The notes below the pieces were generated by a model that ran no database searches, had not been told where the DNA came from, and saw nothing but the letters and a program-made list of their open reading frames with translations. From NCBI RefSeq assembly GCF_013166605.1, contig NZ_JABKKF010000001.1, positions 1 through 64,000 on the forward strand: a stretch of 64,000 bases of DNA. Direction: 5' to 3'. Below, one piece after another: positions 16,836 to 26,304 of this stretch. The stretch is from Xylanibacter muris (GTDB taxonomy: Bacteria; Bacteroidota; Bacteroidia; Bacteroidales; Bacteroidaceae). Positions within the stretch are counted from its first letter, which is position 1, and each line of letters begins with the position of its first letter. Made by a program: the position numbers and the translations under genes.

Positions 16836-16886
16836 TAAATTTGCACTGTGATAAACTGCGCCTCAGCCGGTTTTAACCAGCTGAGG
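16836..16886 (+). promoter_or_regulatory. -7 box (TAAATTTG) and leader hairpin of the SpmAB gene
   Basis: TAAATTTG (16836-16843) matches the Bacteroidota -7 box. Shortly downstream CCTCAGC (16861-16867) pairs with GCTGAGG (16880-16886), with an inner GGTT/AACC pair, forming a hairpin in the ~85-nt leader before the ATG at 16935. Confidence 0.45.
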
Positions 16887-16934
16887 GTATTGCCGAGCGC
16901 ATCATCTTTCATGACATCTGTATAGTAAACATCT

Positions 16935-18167
16935 ATGGTACTGAACTACATCTGGATATCTTTCTTTATAACAGCCTTTGTCATAGCTCTTGGAAGACTT
17001 CTATTCATGGGAGACATATCCGTGTTTCCGGCAATGATGAATTCTACATTCCAATCATCAAAGACCGCATTTGAAATTTCCCTCGGACTTACCGGAGTGT
17101 TGTCGCTCTGGCTCGGAATAATGAAGATAGGCGAGAAAGGAGGCCTTGTCGACTTCCTCGCAAAAATGCTCAGTCCGGTGTTCATAAAACTCTTTCCCGA
17201 AATACCGAAGGGACACCCGGTGACAGGAAGCATATTTATGAACATTGCCGCAAACATGCTCAACCTCGACAATGCCGCCACCCCACTCGGGCTGAAAGCC
17301 ATGGAACAGCTACAGGAGCTGAACACGAAGAAAGACACGGCATCCAATCCTATGATAATGTTTCTGGTACTGAACACCAGCGGACTGACAATCATACCTG
17401 TGAGCATACTCGTATACCGCGCTCAAATGGGAGCCGAACAGCCTACAGACGTGTTCATACCGCTGCTATTGGCCACATTTTTCTCCACACTGGCAGGAAT
17501 AATCATAACCAGCCTGTATCAGCGCATCAACCTGATAAACCGCACCGTCATCACCACTCTCGGCGGCATGTGCATTTTTGTGGCGGCAATAATATGGGGG
17601 TTCAGCCAACTGGACAAGGACATGATGAACACAGTGAGCACAACAGCGGCCAACATTCTCCTGATGACAATAATCATCGGATTCATCATTGCAGGAATGC
17701 GAAGGAAAATAAACGTATACGATGCGTTCATCGAAGGAGCAAAAGAGGGATTTACCACGTCAATACGCATAATTCCGTATCTCGTTGCCATACTTGTGGG
17801 AATTGGTGTTTTCCGTGCATCCGGAGCAATGACATTTCTCGTGGAGGGCATAAGATATACCGTCGAGGCCTGTGGAATGAACAGCGACTTCATCGGTGCA
17901 CTGCCAACGGCTTTGATGAAGCCTCTTTCGGGAAGCGGTGCACGCGGAATGATGGTAGACGCAATGAGCACCTACGGCGCAGATTCGTTCGCCGGACGTC
18001 TGAGCTGTATTTTCCAAGGCTCGACAGATACTACATTCTACATTCTGGCCGTTTATTTCGGGAGCGTGGGAATACGTCACACGCGTCATGCCGTAGCATG
18101 CGGCCTACTTACCGACTTGGCCGGAGTAATAGCTGCGATGGCAGTGGCTTATATGTTCTTCGGATAG
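16935..18167 (+). CDS. Fused SpmA-SpmB nucleoside-recognition (Gate domain) membrane protein
   Basis: A 410-residue polytopic membrane protein made of two Gate/nucleoside-recognition domains. The first half carries GDISVFPAMMNSTFQSSKTAFEIS and LNLDNAATPLGLKAME, typical of SpmA. The second half has EGAKEGFTTSIRIIPYLVAILV and ALMKPLSGSGARGMM, typical of SpmB. In Bacillus these are separate spore-maturation proteins, but the fusion is usual in non-sporulating Bacteroidota, where its role is not established (transport or membrane-associated). It is followed 35 bp later by a flippase gene on the same strand. Confidence 0.88.
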   Translation: MVLNYIWISFFITAFVIALGRLLFMGDISVFPAMMNSTFQSSKTAFEISLGLTGVLSLWLGIMKIGEKGGLVDFLAKMLSPVFIKLFPEIPKGHPVTGSIFMNIAANMLNLDNAATPLGLKAMEQLQELNTKKDTASNPMIMFLVLNTSGLTIIPVSILVYRAQMGAEQPTDVFIPLLLATFFSTLAGIIITSLYQRINLINRTVITTLGGMCIFVAAIIWGFSQLDKDMMNTVSTTAANILLMTIIIGFIIAGMRRKINVYDAFIEGAKEGFTTSIRIIPYLVAILVGIGVFRASGAMTFLVEGIRYTVEACGMNSDFIGALPTALMKPLSGSGARGMMVDAMSTYGADSFAGRLSCIFQGSTDTTFYILAVYFGSVGIRHTRHAVACGLLTDLAGVIAAMAVAYMFFG

Positions 18168-18202
18168 TATTATTATAAAGCTAAATAAACGTATTCAACA
18201 TC

Positions 18203-19699
18203 ATGGCAAGTTTGAAAAGTCTTGCAAAAGACACGGCCATATACGGTCTGTCAAGCATTATAGGGCGTTTCCTTAATTATCTGCTCGTGCCGCTATACAC
18301 GGCAAAGTTCGCTGCCTCCGAAGGCGGCTACGGAGTGATAACCAACATATACGCATACGTGGCACTGCTGATGGTGATACTCACATACGGCATGGAGACA
18401 ACATTCTTCCGCTTCTCGAATAAGGAACATGAGAACCCTCAAACCGTATATACCACCATTCTGACGACAATAGGTTGCACATCACTGATCTTCTTTATAG
18501 CGGTACTCGCCTTCATCACTCCTATATCACAGGCTATGGGATACGGCGACCACCCGTCATACATCTGGGTGATGGCAGCCACAGTGGCGCTGGATGCCTT
18601 CCAGTGCATACCGTTCTCATGGCTCCGGCAGAACAGACGGCCAATAAAGTTCGCTGCGCTGAAGCTGCTGTTCATTATCATGAACATCGTTCTCAATCTG
18701 ACATTCTTCCTGTTGCTTCCGGCCTTGTATGAAAAATATCCCGAAACCATATCCGCCGTCTATGATCCGACGGTTGGCGTGGGCTATGCCTTTTACATAA
18801 ACCTGGCATGCACAGCCACCATAACCTTGTTCTTCCGTAAAGAACTCACAGGTTTCAGATATGTCTTCGACAGCCGGATGCTGCGGCGGATGCTGTCATA
18901 CAGCTGGCCTATACTCGTGCTCGGAATCGCGGGAATACTAAACCAGACCGCCGACAAGATTCTCTTCCCTTATATATATAAGGCACAAGACGCAAACGAA
19001 CAGCTCGGAATATACGGTGCGGCATCAAAGATTGCAATGATAATGGCAATGATCACACAGGCATTCAGATATGCCTACGAGCCATTTGTGTTCGGAAAAT
19101 CTGCCGACAAAGATAACCGTGCCACATACGCAAAGGCAATGAAATACTTCGTCATATTCACCCTGATGGCATTCCTGACAGTCATAGGATATATGGAAAT
19201 ACTAAAACACATCATCGGAGCTGACTACCGTGAGGGGCTCAAAGCCGTACCAATTGTCATGGCCGCAGAAATAATGATGGGCATTTATTTCAACCTGTCG
19301 TTCTGGTACAAACTCATTGACAAGACGATATGGGGAGCATGGTTCTCCGGAGCGGGATGTGCCGTACTGATAATAACAAACGTTGTATTCGTACCGCGAT
19401 ACGGATATATGGCATGTGCATGGGCCGGATTTGCAGGATATGCCACAGCAATGACACTGTCCTACTTTGCAGGACAAAAATATTATCCGATAAACTATCC
19501 ATTGAAAGACATGGCCGGCTACATTGTCCTTGCCGGCATATTGTTTGCCTGCATGCAATGGAGCAACTCAAACCTGCCTGTATATGCGAAGCTCGCACTG
19601 AACACGCTACTCATCGGGACATTCGCGGCATACCTCATAAGGAAAGACTTCCCCCTGAGTTCGCTGCCCGTGATTGGGAGAAAACTCGGAAAAAGATAA
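18203..19699 (+). CDS. Polysaccharide flippase (MOP superfamily, Wzx/MurJ-like)
   Basis: A 498-residue protein with about 12-14 hydrophobic segments. The N-terminus (KDTAIYGLSSIIGRFLNYLLVPLYT) and the GVITNIYAYVALLMVILTYGMETTFFR segment are characteristic of oligosaccharide/lipid-linked glycan flippases of the MATE/MOP superfamily. It sits away from the capsule-type cluster at 33-42 kb, directly downstream of SpmAB, an arrangement that suggests a housekeeping envelope role rather than a strain-specific capsule. The transported lipid-linked glycan is unknown. Confidence 0.85.
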   Translation: MASLKSLAKDTAIYGLSSIIGRFLNYLLVPLYTAKFAASEGGYGVITNIYAYVALLMVILTYGMETTFFRFSNKEHENPQTVYTTILTTIGCTSLIFFIAVLAFITPISQAMGYGDHPSYIWVMAATVALDAFQCIPFSWLRQNRRPIKFAALKLLFIIMNIVLNLTFFLLLPALYEKYPETISAVYDPTVGVGYAFYINLACTATITLFFRKELTGFRYVFDSRMLRRMLSYSWPILVLGIAGILNQTADKILFPYIYKAQDANEQLGIYGAASKIAMIMAMITQAFRYAYEPFVFGKSADKDNRATYAKAMKYFVIFTLMAFLTVIGYMEILKHIIGADYREGLKAVPIVMAAEIMMGIYFNLSFWYKLIDKTIWGAWFSGAGCAVLIITNVVFVPRYGYMACAWAGFAGYATAMTLSYFAGQKYYPINYPLKDMAGYIVLAGILFACMQWSNSNLPVYAKLALNTLLIGTFAAYLIRKDFPLSSLPVIGRKLGKR

Positions 19700-19784
19700 C
19701 GGACAATCATACATGGAGGTATAAACAGCGTATACACAACCTTTACTTCCCCGTGAAACCCCATAAATATTGAACATTAATCTA

Positions 19785-19863
19785 AAATAAACCGCAAGCC
19801 GAACGCAAAAGCAAAATTCATCCAGACTATGCCGAGGCGGAACGTTTATTCAAAACGAAGTTT
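19785..19863 (+). repeat. Conserved ~80-nt block, copy 2 (leader of the S46 peptidase gene)
   Basis: Aligns almost gap-free with 9751-9832; the core GACTATGCCGAGGC, GGAACGTTTATT and AAAAC lies at about 19825-19857. It ends about 15 bases before the ATG at 19879, so here it is in the 5' leader. A conserved leader RNA or a mobile repeat are both possible. Confidence 0.6.
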
Positions 19864-19878
19864 AAAATAAAAAACAAA

Positions 19879-21993
19879 ATGAAGAAATCAACATTGATTC
19901 TCGCGGCCGCCCTGTCGGTGGCCACTGCAAAGGCAGACGAGGGTATGTGGACTCTCTACAATCTTCCGCAGGCTGTATTCAACCAGATGCAGGCCGAAGG
20001 ATTCTCAATGCCCTACGACGCATTATACAATGGCAATAACGCCATAAAGGATGCCGTCGTGAACTTCTCCGGCTTCTGCTCGGGAGTGGTAGTATCACCC
20101 GACGGCCTTGTATTCACCAACCACCACTGTGGATTTGAAGCTATCAGAAGCCACTCTACGGTGGAACACGACTACATGCTGAACGGATTCTATGCAAAGA
20201 CATTTGCAGATGAACTGCCCAACAAAGACATGTTCGTGAGCTTCATGGTGAGCCAGAAGGATATCACCGGATATCTCGACAGCCTCGGAATAAACAAGCT
20301 TATTCCATCAAGACAGGCAGTATTCCTCGACTCTATCGAGAATGTAATGAGCAAGGACGTGAAGGCAAAGGACTCCACACTGCGCCTCGAGATAAAGCCG
20401 TTCTATGAAGGCAACAGATACTACGCCACAACCTACCGCGACTTTACCGACCTGAGACTTGTTTTCACAATCCCGAAATCTATGGGCAAGTACGGAGGAG
20501 AGACAGATAACTGGATGTGGCCGCGCCAGACATGCGACTTTTCAGTATTCCGCATCTATGCCGACCCGAAGACCAACGGTCCGGCAGCCTACAGTGAGAA
20601 CAATGTTCCCTACCGTCCCGCCACATGGGCTCCGGTGTCGCTACAGGGATACAAGGAAGGCGACTTTTCCATGACAATAGGCTATCCGGGCAGCACAAGC
20701 CGATACCTGTCGTCATACGGAATACAGGAACGCCGCGATGCAAGAAACGAGCCGCGCGCACAGGTACGCGGAGTGAAACAGGATGTGATGATACGCCACA
20801 TGCGCGCCAATGAGGCCGTACGCATCAAGTACGACTCTAAATACGCTCAAAGTTCCAACTACTGGAAGAACTCAATAGGAATGAACAAATGTATCGACAG
20901 TGTGGGACTCATAAGACAGAAGAGCGAGTTTGAGGGCAAGATACGAGCATACGTGGATTCAACAGGCTATCTTAAAGGCAAGCTGGACTTCAACCTCATG
21001 GAGCGTCTTTACAAAAAACGTATAGACATCATTCATGCACGCACGCTCTTCACCGAGACTTTCTACGGAACAAACGAACTCGCATCACGCGCGATACGAG
21101 TACACAACGGAATGGAAGTGAAAGGCCCGAAAGACAAACCGTCCAAACAGTATGTGGAATTCAAGGACAACAGCGACAAATGGGACGCGGCTCTCGACAA
21201 AGAGGTATACGCTGTTCTGCTGAAGAACTACCGTGACAAGGTGGATGCAAAATATCTGCCGGAGTTCTATAAGACCATCGACACAAAGTTCGGAGGCGAC
21301 TATTCCGAATACGTGAATTATCTATGGAACAAATCTATACTGATGAAGAAAGGTGCGAAGATATACATAAACAAAAAGAATTTCAACAAAGACCTCGGTG
21401 TGGCAATGGGACTCGACATCACTACCATATTCGCAGAACTGACAGCCCCACTTAAGGAAATCACCGATTCCATCGATGTTCAGGAACGTTACCTCTGTGA
21501 CGCGAAAATACGCATGGAACAGGACATGCCGCACTACAGCGATGCCAACTTCACAATGCGCCTGAGCTACGGACAGGTTGGAGGATTCATGCTTGGTGGC
21601 AAGCCATCAGGCTACTATACAACTGCCGAGAGCCTGTTGGCAAAAATGAAAACCGGTGACAAAGTGATCGATTACTTTGCAGAACCCGTAATGCACGAGC
21701 TTATGGGCTCGAAGAATTTCGGAAAATATACCGACAAGGAAACCGGCAAGCTTCAATTGTGTTTCCTTACCAACAACGACATCACAGGCGGCAACAGCGG
21801 CTCACCGATGTTCGACGGCAAGGGACGCCTCATAGGACTGGCATTCGACGGCAACTGGGACAGCCTCTCCGGTGACATCTTCTTCGACTCAAAACTGGCA
21901 CGCTGCATCGGAGTAGACATACGCTACATGCTCTACATGATGGACAAATGGGGACATGCCGACAGACTGTTGAAGGAAATAAATGCAAAGTGA
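19879..21993 (+). CDS. S46-family dipeptidyl peptidase, DPP7 type
   Basis: A 704-residue periplasmic serine peptidase with a signal peptide (MKKSTLILAAALSVATAKA). The catalytic triad is visible: His83 in TNHHCG, Asp220 in CDFS and Ser640 in GGNSGSP. The residue that sets P1 specificity in the family is glycine here (Gly658 in LIGLAFDGNW). This matches DPP7, which prefers hydrophobic P1 residues, rather than the arginine of the Asp/Glu-specific DPP11. The family releases dipeptides from the N-termini of imported oligopeptides. The heparinase-like gene follows immediately, so the two probably share a transcript. The leader contains the repeated 80-nt block. Confidence 0.92.
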   Translation: MKKSTLILAAALSVATAKADEGMWTLYNLPQAVFNQMQAEGFSMPYDALYNGNNAIKDAVVNFSGFCSGVVVSPDGLVFTNHHCGFEAIRSHSTVEHDYMLNGFYAKTFADELPNKDMFVSFMVSQKDITGYLDSLGINKLIPSRQAVFLDSIENVMSKDVKAKDSTLRLEIKPFYEGNRYYATTYRDFTDLRLVFTIPKSMGKYGGETDNWMWPRQTCDFSVFRIYADPKTNGPAAYSENNVPYRPATWAPVSLQGYKEGDFSMTIGYPGSTSRYLSSYGIQERRDARNEPRAQVRGVKQDVMIRHMRANEAVRIKYDSKYAQSSNYWKNSIGMNKCIDSVGLIRQKSEFEGKIRAYVDSTGYLKGKLDFNLMERLYKKRIDIIHARTLFTETFYGTNELASRAIRVHNGMEVKGPKDKPSKQYVEFKDNSDKWDAALDKEVYAVLLKNYRDKVDAKYLPEFYKTIDTKFGGDYSEYVNYLWNKSILMKKGAKIYINKKNFNKDLGVAMGLDITTIFAELTAPLKEITDSIDVQERYLCDAKIRMEQDMPHYSDANFTMRLSYGQVGGFMLGGKPSGYYTTAESLLAKMKTGDKVIDYFAEPVMHELMGSKNFGKYTDKETGKLQLCFLTNNDITGGNSGSPMFDGKGRLIGLAFDGNWDSLSGDIFFDSKLARCIGVDIRYMLYMMDKWGHADRLLKEINAK

Positions 21994-22015
21994 TAACATT
22001 TATATAAAGATTACT

Positions 22016-23899
22016 GTGAAAAAAACATTTGTTTCATTTCTTTTACTAAGCGTGAGCAGCTCCGTTGCCTTTGCAGGCACGAAGCTGCTCACTTCGCTTT
22101 ACGACAGAACCGTGACAGACTCCACACTCGTCTATCCCGGAAACTTCCACCCATTACCTCAAGCCGGTGACACTTTCTGGCGCGACTCCGTGCCGGAAAC
22201 GATACGCAACAGCTATATTGCATACGGAGAAAAATACCTTGGAAAATCATGGCCGGCACTACCCGTCACGGAATTCGCCCGGTTCAAGGGCGACGGTAAC
22301 CGTACTGGCTACGAGCAACTGTCGTTCAACCGCAGAAGACAACTCGCAGCACTCGTCATGGCAGAAATCACTGAAGGCAGAAAACGTTTCGTGCCCGACA
22401 TAATAAACGGCCTGCACTGCATTCTGGAAGAGACATGGTGGGGCATTCCTGCACACTACGGCAAGAACATTCCTACGTATGAAGACCAGACTGTAGACCT
22501 TTTCAATGCAGAGACCGCGGGTCTTATAGCGTGGACGGCATATATGCTTAACACGGATATAGAGAGCTTCTCACCACAACTGCGCAAACGCATAGACAAT
22601 GAGATAACACGCAGGATCCTGCGGCCGGCCGCAAAGACAGACTACTGGTGGAAACGTGCCGGAATGAACTGGAACCCGTGGATAGCAAGCAACTGGCTCG
22701 CATGCATACTTATATGCGAACATGACCGGAAGCAGCAGACAGAAGGCGTGGCACAGATTATTGCCGCACTCGATTGTTTCATCGATTCCTATCCGGCTGA
22801 CGGAGGATGCGACGAGGGTCCCAACTATTGGGATCGCGCGGCAGCATCGCTGTTTGACTGTCTGAATCTCCTAAACCTTGCCACAGACGGACGCATCGAC
22901 GTGAGCGACAATCAGAAAATAAAGGCCATGGCTGCATACGCATATAAACTATATGTAGGAAAGGGACGCTGCGTAAACTTTGCAGACGCCAACATAAACA
23001 CCATGGCGCTTCAGCTGAACGTGGCCTATCCTTTCGGATTGTATATCGATGACCCCGTCATGAAACAATTTGCCGCATACATAGCACACAAGAAGGATTT
23101 CGCACGCCACGCAGCCGAAATATACGACAATAGCGGCAACTGGCCAGCACTTGCACGTGAGCTGTTTCTTATCAGAAACGTAAACGGACTTATAAAAGAA
23201 GAACCGCGCGAACCGCTGCTCAAAGACGTATGGCTGCCCGACCTGCAGATTATGACCTCCCGAAGCCGCAATCTGTTCGTGGCCATGAAAGGCGGAACGA
23301 ATGGTGAAAGCCACAACCATAACGATGTGGGAAGCTTCATCGTATATACAGACGGCTCACCGCTTATTGTAGACCCGGGTGTGGGAAGCTACACGGCAAA
23401 GACATTCAGTAAACAAAGGTATGATATATGGTCGATGCAGTCGCAGTATCACAATTTGCCGATAATCAACGGCACAGGGCAGAAAGACGGTAGACAATAT
23501 GCCGCCTCCGAAGCAAAATATTCCAAAGGACGGCTAAGCATCGACATAGCAAAGGCATATCCGGAAGAAGCCGGTGTAAGACAATGGACACGCGAACTGA
23601 AAATGAACGGCAAACATGGTATTGAAATAACCGAGACTTATCTTCTTGACACAATGCGCACGCATCCGCAAATTGTACTGATGTGCGCAATGTCCCCCGA
23701 CACGTCTGTTCCCGGAATAATAAGGCTTGGAAAACACCGTGTGGAATACGACCCCTCACAACTGTCGTTAACATCATCCGGCATTGATGAGCTTCTTGAC
23801 GAAAAACTCCGGGGAATATGGTCGGACGGACTATACAGAATTGTAATGACAGTAAAGTCGGAAAAGACAGGAGGCAGAATTAAATACAGTATAAAATAA
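22016..23899 (+). CDS. Heparinase II/III-like exported protein
   Basis: The chosen start is GTG at 22016, which gives a clean signal peptide (MKKTFVSFLLLSVSSSVAFA) and 627 residues. An ATG at 21983 is in frame but overlaps the S46 gene by 11 bp and adds a poorly matching N-terminus. The N-terminal half is an alpha/alpha-toroid-like region (many Trp, EDQTVDLFNAETA, GCDEGPNYWDRA). The C-terminal half is the heparinase II/III beta-sandwich with its hallmark GESHNHNDVGSF near residue 440. Members are polysaccharide lyases acting on uronic-acid polymers or alginate-like substrates. The substrate is not predictable here, and no SusC/SusD pair is nearby. Confidence 0.82.
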   Translation: MKKTFVSFLLLSVSSSVAFAGTKLLTSLYDRTVTDSTLVYPGNFHPLPQAGDTFWRDSVPETIRNSYIAYGEKYLGKSWPALPVTEFARFKGDGNRTGYEQLSFNRRRQLAALVMAEITEGRKRFVPDIINGLHCILEETWWGIPAHYGKNIPTYEDQTVDLFNAETAGLIAWTAYMLNTDIESFSPQLRKRIDNEITRRILRPAAKTDYWWKRAGMNWNPWIASNWLACILICEHDRKQQTEGVAQIIAALDCFIDSYPADGGCDEGPNYWDRAAASLFDCLNLLNLATDGRIDVSDNQKIKAMAAYAYKLYVGKGRCVNFADANINTMALQLNVAYPFGLYIDDPVMKQFAAYIAHKKDFARHAAEIYDNSGNWPALARELFLIRNVNGLIKEEPREPLLKDVWLPDLQIMTSRSRNLFVAMKGGTNGESHNHNDVGSFIVYTDGSPLIVDPGVGSYTAKTFSKQRYDIWSMQSQYHNLPIINGTGQKDGRQYAASEAKYSKGRLSIDIAKAYPEEAGVRQWTRELKMNGKHGIEITETYLLDTMRTHPQIVLMCAMSPDTSVPGIIRLGKHRVEYDPSQLSLTSSGIDELLDEKLRGIWSDGLYRIVMTVKSEKTGGRIKYSIK

Positions 23900-23924
23900 A
23901 AGTATGGGATGTAGCTTTTAATAT

Positions 23925-23974
23925 AAAAAACGTCCGCACCGTGTGGAATACCACTACGTTACGGACGTTTTTTT
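23925..23974. terminator. Bidirectional terminator between heparinase-like and helicase genes
   Basis: AAAAAACGTCCG (23925-23936) pairs with CGGACGTTTTTT (23962-23973). A-run and T-run on opposite sides allow it to stop both convergent transcripts. Confidence 0.85.
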
Positions 23975-23989
23975 ATATATGTATATGAA

Positions 23990-25912
23990 TTATTTCTTCT
24001 TGGGGTTTCTCCTTGCCCATCCCTCTTCCGAGAAATCCGGCTCCTCGCCAATCAGCTCCACATTGTTTCCTTTGAAGAACTGGCGCCAGTCATCCTTACG
24101 GCCGCTCTCCGGCACTGTATCCACCTGCTTTCGTCCGCGCTTTTTAGAGCCTTCAACATTATCAGAAACACGCTTCTTCGAACGCTTCACATAAGCCTCT
24201 TCACTATTATTGCGGCCACGCTTTCCGCCTCCGGTAGAATTTTTTCGCCCGCCATCACGGCTGTCGGCATCATTACATCTTATCTCACGGCCCTTGTATA
24301 CAGTTCCGTCAAGAGCGCGCATCACCTTGTCCGCATCCCTCTCCGGCACTTCTATATACGATATCTTGCTCAACAAATCTATATGGCCTATCTCCTGACG
24401 CCCCTGCACGTGCTTGTTGACATACTGCATAACCTCGCCCGGATAGAATCCGTCTGCCTTACCTACATTCAGGAACAAGCGCCTATAGCCCTGTTCTGCC
24501 TTACGGTGCCCACGTTGCCCGGTTTCACGCTTACCGTTACCTCCGCGCTCTTTCTTGCCGCCACGCTCGGAACGCGACTTGGAAGAAGGCTTCTCTATCT
24601 CAGGTGCGTCTGCATAATAGGCAAGGAAACGGCCGAATTCACGGCTTACAATCTTCTTTATGATGTCTTCCTTGTCGATAAACTCAAAATGACGGTTGAT
24701 TTCCACCATGAACGGTTCTATCTCCTCATCGTTCACATCGACCTTCACAATCTCATCCATAACCTTATAGAGCTGCTTGGTGCATATCTCTTTCGATGTA
24801 GGTATGGCACCTTCCACAAAAGCCTTTCCGATTTCCTTCTCAATGGCCCTCATCTTTGACTTTTCACGTGTGTGCATTATCGCAATTGACGTTCCTTTCT
24901 TTCCTGCACGTCCGGTGCGTCCGCTACGGTGGGTGTAGCTCTCTATGTCATCCGGCAACCCGAAGTTTATCACATGTGTAAGGTCGTCAACGTCAAGTCC
25001 GCGCGCCGCCACATCAGTGGCCACGAGCAACTGTGTAAGATGCTGACGAAACTTCTGCATCGTGAGGTCTCTCTGCTGTTGGCTGAGGTCACCGTGCAGC
25101 GACTCTGCATTATAGCCATCATGTATGAGTTTATCGGCCACTTCCTGTGTCTCACGCTTCGTACGACAGAAGATGATGGCGAATATCCTTGGATAATAGT
25201 CAACAATACGTTTCAAGGCAAGATACTTGTCCTTGGCGTTAACCATATAGTATATGTGATTTACATTTTCCGCGCCCTCATTGCGGCTTCCCACAACAAT
25301 CTCTTTGTGGTCATGAAGGTAGCTCTTTGCTATCTTCTCTATCTCGCGGCTCATGGTCGCTGAGAAAAGAAGTGTGTTTCGGTCTTCCGGCACACCTTCG
25401 AAAATCTCATTAATACTCTCTGAGAAACCCATGTTAAGCATCTCGTCAGCCTCGTCAAGCACAACATTGTATACGCTGTCAAGTTTCGCAACACCACGGT
25501 TCATAAGGTCTATAAGACGACCAGGAGTTGCAACGATTATCTGTGCTCCATGACGCAGTGAGCGTATCTGGTTCTCAATAGACGTACCTCCATATACGGC
25601 CACAACGTTGATGCCTTTCATAAACTTGGAAAAATCCTTCAAGTCATCGGCTATCTGTAGACAAAGCTCACGCGTGGGGCTTAATATCAGTGCCTGAGTA
25701 TCACGGTTCTGCGGATCCACACGTTGTAGAACCGGTATGCCAAATGCAGCGGTCTTTCCCGTACCGGTTTGAGCCAGTGCGATTACATCATTACGGTTAC
25801 CAAGCAAATAAGGGATTACTTCCTCCTGAACGGGCATAGGATGTTCAAAGCCCAATTCCTCAATGGCTCGGCGAATCTCTTCGCTGACGCCTAATTCTTC
25901 AAATGTCTTCAA
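23990..25912 (-). CDS. DEAD-box RNA helicase with DbpA-type RNA-binding domain
   Basis: Start set at TTG 25912 (reading LKTFEELGVS), giving 640 residues. A longer frame to 25981 is open, but a canonical -7 box at 25939-25946 lies inside that extension. All helicase motifs are present: AQTGTGKT (I), PTREL (Ia), TPGRL (Ib), DEAD (II), SAT (III), VATDVAARGLD (V) and HRSGRTGRAG (VI). The C-terminal part has a DbpA-type RNA-binding fold (about 490-565, GYRRLFLNVGKADGFYPGEV) and a Lys/Arg/Gly-rich tail. This is the CsdA/DbpA-like class acting in ribosome assembly, RNA decay and cold adaptation. It is convergent with the heparinase-like gene. Confidence 0.93.
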   Translation of the reverse strand: MKTFEELGVSEEIRRAIEELGFEHPMPVQEEVIPYLLGNRNDVIALAQTGTGKTAAFGIPVLQRVDPQNRDTQALILSPTRELCLQIADDLKDFSKFMKGINVVAVYGGTSIENQIRSLRHGAQIIVATPGRLIDLMNRGVAKLDSVYNVVLDEADEMLNMGFSESINEIFEGVPEDRNTLLFSATMSREIEKIAKSYLHDHKEIVVGSRNEGAENVNHIYYMVNAKDKYLALKRIVDYYPRIFAIIFCRTKRETQEVADKLIHDGYNAESLHGDLSQQQRDLTMQKFRQHLTQLLVATDVAARGLDVDDLTHVINFGLPDDIESYTHRSGRTGRAGKKGTSIAIMHTREKSKMRAIEKEIGKAFVEGAIPTSKEICTKQLYKVMDEIVKVDVNDEEIEPFMVEINRHFEFIDKEDIIKKIVSREFGRFLAYYADAPEIEKPSSKSRSERGGKKERGGNGKRETGQRGHRKAEQGYRRLFLNVGKADGFYPGEVMQYVNKHVQGRQEIGHIDLLSKISYIEVPERDADKVMRALDGTVYKGREIRCNDADSRDGGRKNSTGGGKRGRNNSEEAYVKRSKKRVSDNVEGSKKRGRKQVDTVPESGRKDDWRQFFKGNNVELIGEEPDFSEEGWARRNPKKK

Positions 25913-25938
25913 TCTAAAAAATAATATTATTTCGGTTG

Positions 25939-25946
25939 CAAAGGTA
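25939..25946 (-). promoter_or_regulatory. -7 box (TACCTTTG) of the helicase gene
   Basis: TACCTTTG on the minus strand puts the transcription start near 25934, about 22 nt upstream of the TTG codon at 25912. This supports the shorter reading frame. The stretch 25982-26304 upstream shows no gene. Confidence 0.7.
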
Positions 25947-26207
25947 CATGAAATAACGGACAACACAAAACAAATAGGCATTTATATTTCATAACAATAC
26001 AGGATTTTTACATAAAAACAGTACGGATAAATAATCAAGTACAATCAAAAAAACAACAGAAACGTTTTTCGTTAAGCCTGATAAGAAATATTCATACAAG
26101 TTTTGATATTACCGTGGCGAGAAAAGGCAGGATGAAACCCAACCTTTCAAAGAAACAACACACGAAGTGCGGAAAATATAACCTTTACATACTGAAACGT
26201 AATACCT

Positions 26208-26237
26208 CATGCCTTCCGATTCAAATCGGAAAGCATG
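26208..26237. other. Hairpin downstream of the ACT-domain gene
   Basis: CATGC...TTCCGAT (26208-26220) pairs with ATCGGAA...GCATG (26225-26237) with one mismatch. There is no T-run on the minus strand, so termination of the ACT/ligase transcript here is only possible. Nothing else is seen in 25982-26304. Confidence 0.4.
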
Positions 26238-26304
26238 AAAAGACAAGCATCATCGCCTGAAATCTATATTTCAGCAATTGTAAAACACAACTTCTATCAA
26301 ACAC

